Source: Halomonas sp. (GTDB lineage Bacteria > Pseudomonadota > Gammaproteobacteria > Pseudomonadales > Halomonadaceae). From it: 36,013 bases of DNA. Shown in pieces: positions 28,438-35,903 of the stretch. The stretch spans positions 1 through 36,013 of the forward strand of contig NZ_VMQS01000025.1 in the NCBI RefSeq assembly GCF_007625055.1. The letters run 5' to 3'. The position numbers and the translations under genes are program-made. The notes beneath the pieces were generated by a model, which saw only the letters and a list, made by a program, of their open reading frames with translations, was not told where the DNA came from and searched no databases. How positions within the stretch are numbered: position 1 is the stretch's first letter; each line of letters begins with the position of its first letter.

Positions 28438-29159
28438 TGGTGATACGTCCTCGCAAGAAGGTCGTTCAGTCGGACTGGAATGCCTATTTGACCCAGCGCG
28501 GTCAGCAGGTGCGCGATCCTGCCATGCAACGTTTTTTTCAAACCCCCATGCCCGGCGGCGATACGCCAATTGCTCAGGTGCCCATGGTGGCGCTGGATAT
28601 GGAAACCACGGGGCTGGATGAACGCCGCCATGCGATTGTCAGTATTGGCATTGTGCCTTTTGACATGAACAGGATTCTGCTGGCCGAGCGCCGTTACTGG
28701 GTAGTCAAGCCACCGCGACCGCTGGCGGAGGAGTCGATTGCCTTCCATCATATTACCCATTCAGAAATTGCTCATGCTCCGGATCTCAACGACGTATTGA
28801 ATGAGCTGTTGGATGCTGTGGCAGGCCGCCTGGTTGTTGTGCATTTTCGGCACATCGAACGCCCGTTTCTGGATGCAGCGGTCAAGTCACGGCGCGGTGA
28901 AAGCGTGATTTTCCCGATGATCGATACCATGTCGCTGGAAGCGCGCCTGCATCGCCAGTCACTGTGGGCACGTTTTCGTCGCTGGCTGGGACGTCCACCC
29001 GTATCCATTCGCCTGAATGCCAGCCGTCAACGCTATGGTCTACCCGCTTACCAGGGCCATCATGCCCTGTTGGATGCGCTGGCCACGGCGGAACTGCTGC
29101 AGGCGCAGATTGCTCATCATTATCAACCGGAAACACCATTGCGGGATCTCTGGACCTGA
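28437..29159 (+). CDS. DEDDh-type 3'-5' exonuclease
   Basis: A 240-residue exonuclease of the DnaQ/RNase T fold. ExoI is ALDMETTGLD (D54, E56) and ExoIII is HHALLDALATAEL (H208, D213). ExoII, normally Hx4D, reads HFRHIERPFL, with Glu in the Asp position. The N-terminal 45 residues and an Arg-rich insert (about 180-195) lie outside the core. It overlaps the DUF294 gene by one base, so the two are made together. Whether the substrate is DNA, RNA or a nucleotide product of DUF294 is unknown. A bidirectional terminator follows. Confidence 0.87.
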   Translation: MVIRPRKKVVQSDWNAYLTQRGQQVRDPAMQRFFQTPMPGGDTPIAQVPMVALDMETTGLDERRHAIVSIGIVPFDMNRILLAERRYWVVKPPRPLAEESIAFHHITHSEIAHAPDLNDVLNELLDAVAGRLVVVHFRHIERPFLDAAVKSRRGESVIFPMIDTMSLEARLHRQSLWARFRRWLGRPPVSIRLNASRQRYGLPAYQGHHALLDALATAELLQAQIAHHYQPETPLRDLWT

Positions 29160-29203
29160 CCGGTGATGCTTGCCGTCAACACCCTGGTAACCTCAAACCA
29201 ATG

Positions 29204-29232
29204 AAAAAGGGCAGCCCTTGGGCTGCCCTTTA
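29204..29232. terminator. Bidirectional terminator
   Basis: AAAGGGCAGCC (29206-29216) pairs perfectly with GGCTGCCCTTT (29221-29231), an 11-bp stem with a four-base loop. It is flanked by AAAAA on the left, a T-run for the minus strand. It lies between the convergent exonuclease and BCCT genes and can serve both. Confidence 0.85.
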
Positions 29233-29253
29233 ACATGCTGATAGGTATATCTA

Positions 29254-30903
29254 TCAGGCTGGCTTGGGTTCGCTCATCAAGCCTTTGATGATTGCATAAC
29301 ACGCCACCAGAAGAATGATCGTGAACGGGAAACCGGTGGAGACCGACATGGTCTGCAGCGCCGTCAAGCCACCCCCCAACAACAGAGCAATGGCAATGGA
29401 GCCTTCAATGATGGCCCAGAATACACGCTGAGGTTTCGGGGCATCCACCTTGCCACCAGCGGTAATCGAGTCGATGACCAGGGAGCCGGAATCCGATGAG
29501 GTGACGAAGAAGACAATGACCAGCACGATGGCAATAAAGGAGGTGATGTTCGACAGCGGCAGTTGCTCCAGCATGATAAAGAGCTGAAGGTCGACGCCAG
29601 CATCACGTACGGCTTCAATGCCCTGAGACAGGTACTGATCGATGGCTGTCCCTCCAAAGGTGGTCATCCACAGCACTGACACGAGTGAAGGAACCAACAG
29701 AACCGCGACGAGGAATTCACGCACCGTACGTCCGCGGGAGACGCGCGCAATAAACATGCCTACGTACGGAGACCATGAAATCCACCAGGCCCAATAGAAG
29801 GCTGTCCAGCCCTGGCTGAAGTTGGCATCTTCACGGCCGAAGGGATTGGAGAGGGCGGGCAGGTTAACCACATAGTTCAGCAGGTTATCGAAAAAACCTG
29901 TGGCAATCAGCAGGGTTGGCCCGACGGCAATCACAAAGAACAGCAGGCCTGCTGCCAGAGCAATATTGATCTTTGACAAAAGCTGAACGCCTTTATCAAC
30001 CCCGGCAAGGATGGAGGCAATGGCGATAATAGTGATGCCCACAATCAGCAGTATCATGGTGACATCGCCTTCGGGGGCACCGAAGAGATAGCTCAGGCCT
30101 GCTGCCGCCTGGGTAGCCCCGAGCCCCAGTGACGTTGCCAGACCAAAAAGGGTCGCAAAAACAGCAAGGATATCAATAATATGCCCTGGCCATCCCCAGA
30201 CGCGCTCGCCCAGAAGCGGATAGAACACTGAGCGCATGGAAAGCGGCAGACCTTTATTGAAGGCAAACAGGGCAAGCGAAAGGGCAACGACCGCGTAGAT
30301 CGCCCAGGGGTGCAGGCCCCAGTGGAAAATGGTGGCGGCCATGCCGAGAGCCGCAGAGCCCGCTGCATTGCCTTCCAGCTCGCCAGTTGCGCCACCCAGC
30401 GGCGCCCAGTTGCTGCCATCAAAGGAGGTACCGAAGTGGGCAAGCGGCTCATTGACGCCGAAGAACATCAGGCCAATGCCCATTCCGGCAGCAAACAGCA
30501 TGGAGAACCAGCCCATATAGGTAAAGTCCGGCTTGGCCTCGGCGCCACCAATGCGTATTTTACCGAACGGTGAAACTATCAGAAAAAGGCACAGCAAAAC
30601 AAAGATGTTGGCTGCAAAAATGAAGAACCAGGCAAGGTTGGTGGTCAGGTAGTTAAAAACCACATCATAAACAGGGGCGACCTGATCCTGTAATGCCAGA
30701 GTCAGCACCACGAACAGAACAATCACCAAGGATGAAATGGTGAATACCTTGCCATGCAGGTCGATATTGAACCCCATTGGCGAGGCTGTCAGATTGTCCT
30801 GCCCGATCACATAATCGGTATCGATCAGGTTGGCAGGGCCGTCAGGGGCAGGCACACCCTCGGAACGTTTTTTTTCTTCAGGACGTTGAGAGTTTGAGTC
30901 CAT
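29254..30903 (-). CDS. BCCT-family betaine/choline/carnitine transporter (downstream copy)
   Basis: A 549-residue transporter with about 12 membrane segments. The sodium-coupled glycine motif GMGIG is at 140-144. The aromatic box seen in BetP-type betaine carriers is present: HWGLHPWAIY (W195, W200, Y203) and WAWWISWSPYVGMF (W374, W377), followed by ARVSRGRTVRE. This points to uptake of glycine betaine or a related solute. The C-terminus stops right after the last membrane segment (KGLMSEPKPA), so there is no long osmosensory tail as in BetP. GGAG lies eight bases before the ATG. It is a close paralog of the upstream copy at 31108 and has its own candidate promoter. Confidence 0.92.
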   Translation of the reverse strand: MDSNSQRPEEKKRSEGVPAPDGPANLIDTDYVIGQDNLTASPMGFNIDLHGKVFTISSLVIVLFVVLTLALQDQVAPVYDVVFNYLTTNLAWFFIFAANIFVLLCLFLIVSPFGKIRIGGAEAKPDFTYMGWFSMLFAAGMGIGLMFFGVNEPLAHFGTSFDGSNWAPLGGATGELEGNAAGSAALGMAATIFHWGLHPWAIYAVVALSLALFAFNKGLPLSMRSVFYPLLGERVWGWPGHIIDILAVFATLFGLATSLGLGATQAAAGLSYLFGAPEGDVTMILLIVGITIIAIASILAGVDKGVQLLSKINIALAAGLLFFVIAVGPTLLIATGFFDNLLNYVVNLPALSNPFGREDANFSQGWTAFYWAWWISWSPYVGMFIARVSRGRTVREFLVAVLLVPSLVSVLWMTTFGGTAIDQYLSQGIEAVRDAGVDLQLFIMLEQLPLSNITSFIAIVLVIVFFVTSSDSGSLVIDSITAGGKVDAPKPQRVFWAIIEGSIAIALLLGGGLTALQTMSVSTGFPFTIILLVACYAIIKGLMSEPKPA

Positions 30904-31018
30904 AGGACATCTCCGTCATAGGTGGGTAATGATTGAGCGCTGCAACGTGGATAACACAGCACTCCTGGATATCTATCGTTGACCGGAATGACATTTCAGC
31001 ATCACGCCGTGGTTGTTT

Positions 31019-31046
31019 AAATTATTAACGATAGAAAACTTGGCAA
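31019..31046 (-). promoter_or_regulatory. Candidate promoter of the downstream BCCT gene with paired operator-like arms
   Basis: Reading the minus strand, TTGCCA (31041-31046) and TAATTT (31019-31024) are 16 bases apart. An 11-base element (31025-31035, TCTATCGTTAA on the minus strand) fills most of the spacer. Its inverse occurs at 30972-30982 (TCTATCGTTGA on the plus strand), matching at ten of eleven positions about 53 bp away centre to centre. Confidence 0.45.
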
Positions 31047-31059
31047 AGCACCACACAAG

Positions 31060-31083
31060 AAGAGCAGCCCTGGGGCTGCTCTT
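31060..31083 (-). terminator. Hairpin after the upstream BCCT gene
   Basis: AAGAGCAGCC (31060-31069) pairs perfectly with GGCTGCTCTT (31074-31083), a 10-bp stem with a four-base loop, 25 bases beyond the BCCT stop. The following minus-strand sequence (CTTGTGTGG) is not T-rich, so termination may be partial. It resembles the hairpin after the other BCCT gene. Confidence 0.6.
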
Positions 31084-31107
31084 GATCTTGGGGTGCTGAT
31101 CGCTTGA

Positions 31108-32763
31108 TCAGACCGCCTTGGGTTCACTCATCAAGCCTTTGATAATGGCATAGCATGCTACCAAAAGAATGATAGTGAACGGGAAGCCGGTAGAAACCGC
31201 CATGGTTTGCAGGGCGGTCAAACCGCCACCCAGCAGCAGGGCAATGGCGATAGTACCTTCAATAATGGCCCAGAACACACGCTGCGGTTTGGGTGCATCA
31301 ACCTTGCCACCTGCGGTAATCGAATCGATGACCAGTGAGCCGGAATCCGACGAGGTCACAAAGAACACAATCACCAGCACAATGGCAATAAAGCTGGTGA
31401 TGCCAGACAGCGGCAGCTGTTCCAGCATGACAAAGAGCTGCAGCTCCAATCCGGCATCGCGGACTGCCTCAATTCCTTGGGAGAGGTACTGATCAATGGC
31501 GGTGCCACCAAAGGCGGTCATCCACAGGATTGAGACGGTGGAAGGAACCAGAAGAACCGAGATGATGAACTCCCGCACGGTACGGCCCCGGGATACCCGG
31601 GCAATAAACATACCCACGTACGGAGACCAGGAAATCCACCAGGCCCAGTAGAAGGCAGTCCAGCCTTGACTGAAGTTGGCATCTTCACGGCCAAAAGGAT
31701 TGGAGAGCGCTGGCAGGTTCACCACATAGCTCATGAGGTTTTCAAAGAAACCGGTGGCAATAATCAGGGTAGGGCCGACGCCAATCACAAAGAACAGCAA
31801 GGCGGCTGCCAGGCCAATGTTGATTTTCGAGAGTAGCTGTACGCCTTTATCCACCCCGGCAAGGATGGAGCCAATGGCGATAATGGTGATCCCGATAATC
31901 AGCAGAATCATGGTGATATCGCTTTCTGGCGCGCCGAACAGATAGGTCAGACCTGCTGCTGCCTGTGAAGCGCCTATCCCCAGTGAGGTCGCCAGGCCAA
32001 ACAGCGTGGCGAACACCGCCAGAATGTCGATGACATGTCCTGGCCACCCCCAGACGCGCTCACCCAGAATGGGATAGAAGACCGAGCGCATGGAAAGCGG
32101 CAAGCCCTTGTTGAAGGCAAACAGCGCCAGCGAGAGCGCGACCACCGAATAGATTGCCCAGGGATGCAGGCCCCAATGGAAAATGGTCGCAGCCATACCC
32201 ACGGCAACAGAGCCGGCTTCGTCACCTTCAAAGTCACCTGCTGCACCACCGAGTGGTGCCCAGCTACCGCCGTCATAGGCAGTCCCAAAATGCGTTAACG
32301 GTTCGCTGACCCCGTAGAACATCAGGCCAATGCCCATGCCAGCTGCAAACAGCATGGAAAACCAGCCCATGTAGGTAAAGTCCGGCTTGGCAGCCGCGCC
32401 GCCAATGCGGATTTTACCTAATGGTGAAACAATCAGGAAAAGACACAGAATGACAAAAATGTTGGCCGACAGAATGAAGAACCAGGCCAGGTTGCCGGTC
32501 AGAAAGCTGAAGACCGCATCATATATGGGGGCGATCTGATCCTGAAGAGCCAGGGTCAGCACCACGAACAGCACGATCAGCAAGGAGGAGATGGTGAATA
32601 CCTTGCCGTGCAGGTCGATACTAAAGCCCATTGGCGAGGCAGTGATGTTGTCTTGACCGATCACGTAATCGGTATCAATCAGGTTCGCCGCACCTTCCGG
32701 AGCAGGAATACCCTCGGAGGGAGCCGGTGTATAGTCATCCGGATTCTGAGAGTTGTTGTCCAT
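31108..32763 (-). CDS. BCCT-family betaine/choline/carnitine transporter (upstream copy)
   Basis: A 551-residue transporter nearly collinear with the copy at 29254. It has the same GMGIG sodium motif, HWGLHPWAIY and WAWWISWSPYVGMF aromatic-box segments, and the same abrupt C-terminus (SEPKAV). Differences concentrate in the first 20 residues, the extracellular loop near residues 160-185 (TAYDGGSWAPLGGAAGDFEG against TSFDGSNWAPLGGATGELEG), and single conservative changes within the membrane segments. GGAG lies eight bases before the ATG in a context nearly identical to the other copy. It is 68 bases downstream of uspA with no terminator between, so it is probably co-transcribed with uspA. Confidence 0.92.
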   Translation of the reverse strand: MDNNSQNPDDYTPAPSEGIPAPEGAANLIDTDYVIGQDNITASPMGFSIDLHGKVFTISSLLIVLFVVLTLALQDQIAPIYDAVFSFLTGNLAWFFILSANIFVILCLFLIVSPLGKIRIGGAAAKPDFTYMGWFSMLFAAGMGIGLMFYGVSEPLTHFGTAYDGGSWAPLGGAAGDFEGDEAGSVAVGMAATIFHWGLHPWAIYSVVALSLALFAFNKGLPLSMRSVFYPILGERVWGWPGHVIDILAVFATLFGLATSLGIGASQAAAGLTYLFGAPESDITMILLIIGITIIAIGSILAGVDKGVQLLSKINIGLAAALLFFVIGVGPTLIIATGFFENLMSYVVNLPALSNPFGREDANFSQGWTAFYWAWWISWSPYVGMFIARVSRGRTVREFIISVLLVPSTVSILWMTAFGGTAIDQYLSQGIEAVRDAGLELQLFVMLEQLPLSGITSFIAIVLVIVFFVTSSDSGSLVIDSITAGGKVDAPKPQRVFWAIIEGTIAIALLLGGGLTALQTMAVSTGFPFTIILLVACYAIIKGLMSEPKAV

Positions 32764-32831
32764 TGGACATCTCCGTCGATTTTATTTGGGCAGACCAGTC
32801 TTGCGCATTACTGTCAGCGCAGAAGATTGGT

Positions 32832-33257
32832 TCACGTTTCAGTCGGGCGCACCAGGAAAACGGATGCATCGGTGTGGGTCGCCACCTTGCCACCGTGGGA
32901 GGGCATGACGGCATCAAGATGACGCGGCAGATGGGTTGCCATGATGACAAGGTCGACGCCGAGTTCCTCAATGGCTTTCACAAGTATGTTATCGACATTG
33001 GCGATGGGATCCGTGGAGCTGTATACCTTGGCCGTCACCGGTTGACCATGAACGCCATGACGCTTTTGAGCAAAGGCTTCAAGCTTCTGCTGGTACTCGT
33101 CTGGTGTTCTGGCCACGCTGTTAGGCGCAGTGGAGGTTACTCCCACGTAGGTGATAGAAGCATCGTGGTGTTTGGCTGTATCGGCAACGACTTCCAGCGA
33201 GGGTTCGAGCACCTCGATGTGAGCGAGGTCGACTGGAACCATGATGTGCTTGAACAT
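32832..33257 (-). CDS. Universal stress protein (UspA family)
   Basis: A 141-residue single Usp domain starting MFKHIMVPVDLAHIE, with DLVIMATHLPRH and a C-terminal SHGGKVATHTDASVFLVRP. The nucleotide-binding G-2x-G-9x-S/T pattern is only partly recognisable (SHGGKVATHTDASV), so ATP binding is uncertain. AAGGAG lies six to seven bases before the ATG. It heads the minus-strand cluster with two BCCT carriers. In Halomonas elongata a Usp protein, TeaD, modulates the TeaABC ectoine transporter, so a regulatory role for this one is a reasonable inference. An FNR/ANR-like site lies upstream. Confidence 0.9.
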   Translation of the reverse strand: MFKHIMVPVDLAHIEVLEPSLEVVADTAKHHDASITYVGVTSTAPNSVARTPDEYQQKLEAFAQKRHGVHGQPVTAKVYSSTDPIANVDNILVKAIEELGVDLVIMATHLPRHLDAVMPSHGGKVATHTDASVFLVRPTET

Positions 33258-33288
33258 GCGAAACTCCTTCTTTTGTCAATGACAGAGG

Positions 33289-33313
33289 GATTGGCGAAAT
33301 ATCAACGCCAATC
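33289..33313 (-). promoter_or_regulatory. Inverted repeat in the uspA leader
   Basis: GATTGGCG (33289-33296) and CGCCAATC (33306-33313) form a perfect 8-bp dyad with a nine-base loop, 31 bases before the uspA start. It is either an mRNA stem-loop in the leader or a protein-binding dyad. Confidence 0.5.
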
Positions 33314-33368
33314 GGCTTGACTGGCCTGGGAATCGGCTCAGTAAAGCGTACTGTCGTGTTGATGTGGT

Positions 33369-33382
33369 GTGATCGTTATCAA
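33369..33382 (-). promoter_or_regulatory. FNR/ANR-like site upstream of uspA
   Basis: On the minus strand the sequence reads TTGAT-AACG-ATCAC, matching nine of ten defined positions of the FNR/ANR consensus TTGAT-N4-ATCAA. It lies about 112 bases before the uspA start. The candidate TACGCT is at a distance compatible with class II activation. Confidence 0.5.
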
Positions 33383-33596
33383 GCCTGCGGTTAAAAATGA
33401 TGAATAAAGGTGATGCCTTTCAGGGTGCGCCGTATCTGGAGAACGCTAGCCCGACAGTTTCATAAAATAAAAGATGGATAAAAGCCTGCTTACTATCATC
33501 AACGATTATACATAGATGAGCTGCCAATGTCAGAGTACAGGAATCGTGCAATCTACCCCAGCCAAACACTACGTACTTTTGAGGGTGATGGACAGG

Positions 33597-34814
33597 TTAT
33601 GGCGCGTGTCTGTTTAAACGGTACAGGCTCCCCTTTGGCGCATCTGTCAATAAATAGAGTGCACCGTCGGGAGCCTGGCGAATATCACGAAGGCGACCCA
33701 GTTCCCCGTTTAAAACGACCTCGCGAGCGATAATTTCTGTGTTGTTCTCGGTGATGTTGCCTTTGTTGTCAGAATTGCTTTGTTCACCATTGGCCAGTGT
33801 CAGGCGAATAAGCTGCTGGCTGGCGAGGCCGCCGGCCAGTAAGTGATCCTGCCATTCCGGATACGTATCAGACGTTACTTGAGTTAACCCAGATGGTGCG
33901 AAACGGCCCTGGAATACGTGTAGAGGATCGCGCATGCCGGGAAGGGAGTCCTCACCAATGGGCTGATTGGTCGAATAATCGTTGCCCTGACTGACCTTTG
34001 GCCAACCGTAATTGTCACCTGCCATCAAGTGATTGAGTTCGTCACCGGTGCGTGGCCCATGTTCGGTTGCCCAGGGAGTGCCGTTGCTGAGAACCGTTAA
34101 ACCCTGAATGTTACGGTTACCCAGGGTGTAGATTTCATCCCGCGTATCGGGGTCACCAATGAAGGGGTTATCGTCAGGCACGCCACCGGTATCGTTCAGG
34201 CGCAGGGTTGAACCGGCATGGTCATCCCGCGCCTGGGCGCGGTTGGGATCGCGTCCGCGGTCGCCAATGCTCATCAAAAGGGTGCCATCTTCAAGCCAGG
34301 CCAGGCGTGAACCGTAATGGCGCCCGGGTGCAGAAGCGCGATCCTGTTCAAAAATATGTTCAACGGGCCCGAGGGAATCTCCCTGCCACTTGGCCCGAGA
34401 GAGCGCCGTGCGGCTCAGGTTGCCTTCAGGCTTGCTCCAGGTAAAGTAGATCCAGTCGTTCTGGCCATCCGACTGTCCAAAACGTGGATGCAGGCTGATA
34501 TCCAGCAAGCCGCCCTGGCCCTGAGTGCTCACTTGAGGCATGCCTTTCAGGGCCTGCTTGTTGCCTTGTTGATCAATCAGTATCAGTTCCCCGGAGCGCT
34601 GGCTGACCAGGTAGCGGGCATCCGGCAGGAAGGCGACTGACCAGGGGCGGTTCAGTCCGCTGGCCACGCGTTCAATGTTCAGCGTAAAGTGCTGAGTGTC
34701 AACGCTGAGTGAGGATTGGGCATGGGTAGTCGCACTCAAGGCCAGGGCGGCGGTGATGGCAAGAAGGGTGCTGGTTATGTGCCTGTACCAAGGCTGGCAA
34801 TAAAAGATGGCCAC
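33597..34814 (-). CDS. PQQ-dependent aldose sugar dehydrogenase-like protein (YliI/Asd type)
   Basis: A 405-residue periplasmic six-bladed beta-propeller of the soluble glucose dehydrogenase family. It has a signal peptide (about 1-32, THA/Q), then VASGLNRPWSVAFLPDARYLVSQRSG, GGLLDISLHPRF, GRHYGSRLAWLEDGTLLMSIGDRG and EHGPRTGDELNHL, the last carrying family active-site and calcium-binding residues. E. coli YliI oxidises aldoses weakly with PQQ. No PQQ synthesis genes are visible here, so cofactor supply is open. The start is GTG at 34814, five bases after GGAGAG. The gene seems monocistronic. Confidence 0.9.
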   Translation of the reverse strand: MAIFYCQPWYRHITSTLLAITAALALSATTHAQSSLSVDTQHFTLNIERVASGLNRPWSVAFLPDARYLVSQRSGELILIDQQGNKQALKGMPQVSTQGQGGLLDISLHPRFGQSDGQNDWIYFTWSKPEGNLSRTALSRAKWQGDSLGPVEHIFEQDRASAPGRHYGSRLAWLEDGTLLMSIGDRGRDPNRAQARDDHAGSTLRLNDTGGVPDDNPFIGDPDTRDEIYTLGNRNIQGLTVLSNGTPWATEHGPRTGDELNHLMAGDNYGWPKVSQGNDYSTNQPIGEDSLPGMRDPLHVFQGRFAPSGLTQVTSDTYPEWQDHLLAGGLASQQLIRLTLANGEQSNSDNKGNITENNTEIIAREVVLNGELGRLRDIRQAPDGALYLLTDAPKGSLYRLNRHAP

Positions 34815-34887
34815 GTGGACTCTCCCTCCAGAACGATGATTACAGCCTAGCAGGGAAACGCGTTCAGGGCTTCAACGGCTGATGACG

Positions 34888-35763
34888 CTACATCAATAAC
34901 GCCAGCAGGATGGGTAGATAGAACAGGGCCATCAGGGTTGAACAGAATACCAGGCTTGCCACGTATCCAGGTTCACGGTTGGCGCGTTGGGCAAACAGGT
35001 AATTGAACACGGCGACCGGCATGCTCATCTGCAGTATCAGGATGCTGTGGGCCATGGCGGGCAAGTGGAGCAGATAACCAATGGCCCAGGCGATCGCCGC
35101 CGCCAGAGGGATGCGTATCAGGCTGAAGCGAATCCCGGAGCGCAGGCTCTTCACCTGAATGCTGGCCAGTGAGACTCCCAGGGTAATCAGCATCAGCGGT
35201 ACAGTGAATCCGGACATCAAATCGACACTGTTGGCTAGCCAGAGCGGCAGTGACGTGTCGGTCAAAAGTAGCGTCATTGCCATGACAATGGCATAGACCG
35301 TCGGCGTTTTGGCCAAGGTCTTCAGTGGGTTGCCGTGGCTGCCGAGAAGGCTTCCCAGGGTGAACTGAAACAGTGATACCGTCACCATGACGGTAATGCC
35401 GTAGGCAAAGCCCGCACTACCGAAAGCGTACAACACCACAGGCAGCCCCATATTGCCTGTATTGGGGTACATCATCGGGGCCAGTAATACGCGCCAGTCG
35501 CGGGCCAGCATTTTGGCGACAAAAAAGGTGGCGACTGCCATGCTGACCATGACCAGCGAGGTTGCCAGCATGGTACGCCCGAAGGTTGTGGCATCAATCT
35601 CCGCACCGCTGAGTGAGGCAAGCACCAGAGCAGGTGTGCCAATGTTAAACACCAGGCGGGTCACAAAGTCGACGGGGTAGGGATGGCCCAGGCGTACCCA
35701 GGTATATCCCAGGCCTGCACCTGCAAGAACGGGGGCCATGACGGCAAACAGCTCGGCAAGCAT
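34888..35763 (-). CDS. AEC-family (auxin efflux carrier-like) transporter
   Basis: A 291-residue protein with about ten hydrophobic segments. The signature NTGNMGLPVVLYAFG lies in the first half and a repeat-like segment follows TVPLMLITLGVSLA. AEC proteins export or exchange organic acids and similar solutes; the substrate is unknown. ATG at 35763 was chosen because AAGGA is six bases upstream; ATG at 35769 is almost on top of that site. It is divergent from the gene at 35904 and 73 bases downstream of the aldose dehydrogenase start. Confidence 0.87.
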   Translation of the reverse strand: MLAELFAVMAPVLAGAGLGYTWVRLGHPYPVDFVTRLVFNIGTPALVLASLSGAEIDATTFGRTMLATSLVMVSMAVATFFVAKMLARDWRVLLAPMMYPNTGNMGLPVVLYAFGSAGFAYGITVMVTVSLFQFTLGSLLGSHGNPLKTLAKTPTVYAIVMAMTLLLTDTSLPLWLANSVDLMSGFTVPLMLITLGVSLASIQVKSLRSGIRFSLIRIPLAAAIAWAIGYLLHLPAMAHSILILQMSMPVAVFNYLFAQRANREPGYVASLVFCSTLMALFYLPILLALLM

Positions 35764-35903
35764 TAACATTCCTTGAGGGTTGTTCAGGCTTCATTGTCGT
35801 TAATTAGGCCGCTAACTGGCAAGGTGTCAGCCACCGCTGGCTAATCGATAATGTCAATGCAGCGCCTTTCAGGCTGGAAAGACCCGACAATCAAGGAAAC
35901 GAC

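Larger units (their letters stand above)
33258..33596. other. 339-base intergenic region upstream of uspA
   Basis: This gap separates uspA from the aldose dehydrogenase gene, both on the minus strand. It holds the uspA Shine-Dalgarno, a stem-loop (33289-33313) and an FNR/ANR-like box (33369-33382). A minus-strand TACGCT at 33345-33350 sits about 28 bp from the box centre and is a possible -10. The 33440-33530 part is AT-rich with no clear signal. No terminator was recognised for the dehydrogenase gene. A small plus-strand reading frame from 33527 looks spurious. Confidence 0.5.

Noticed and set aside
33527..33733. 68-codon plus-strand reading frame (MSEYRNRAIYPSQ...)
   Set aside because: More than half of it is antisense to the C-terminal end of the aldose dehydrogenase gene, it has no good Shine-Dalgarno and its composition is unlike a protein.
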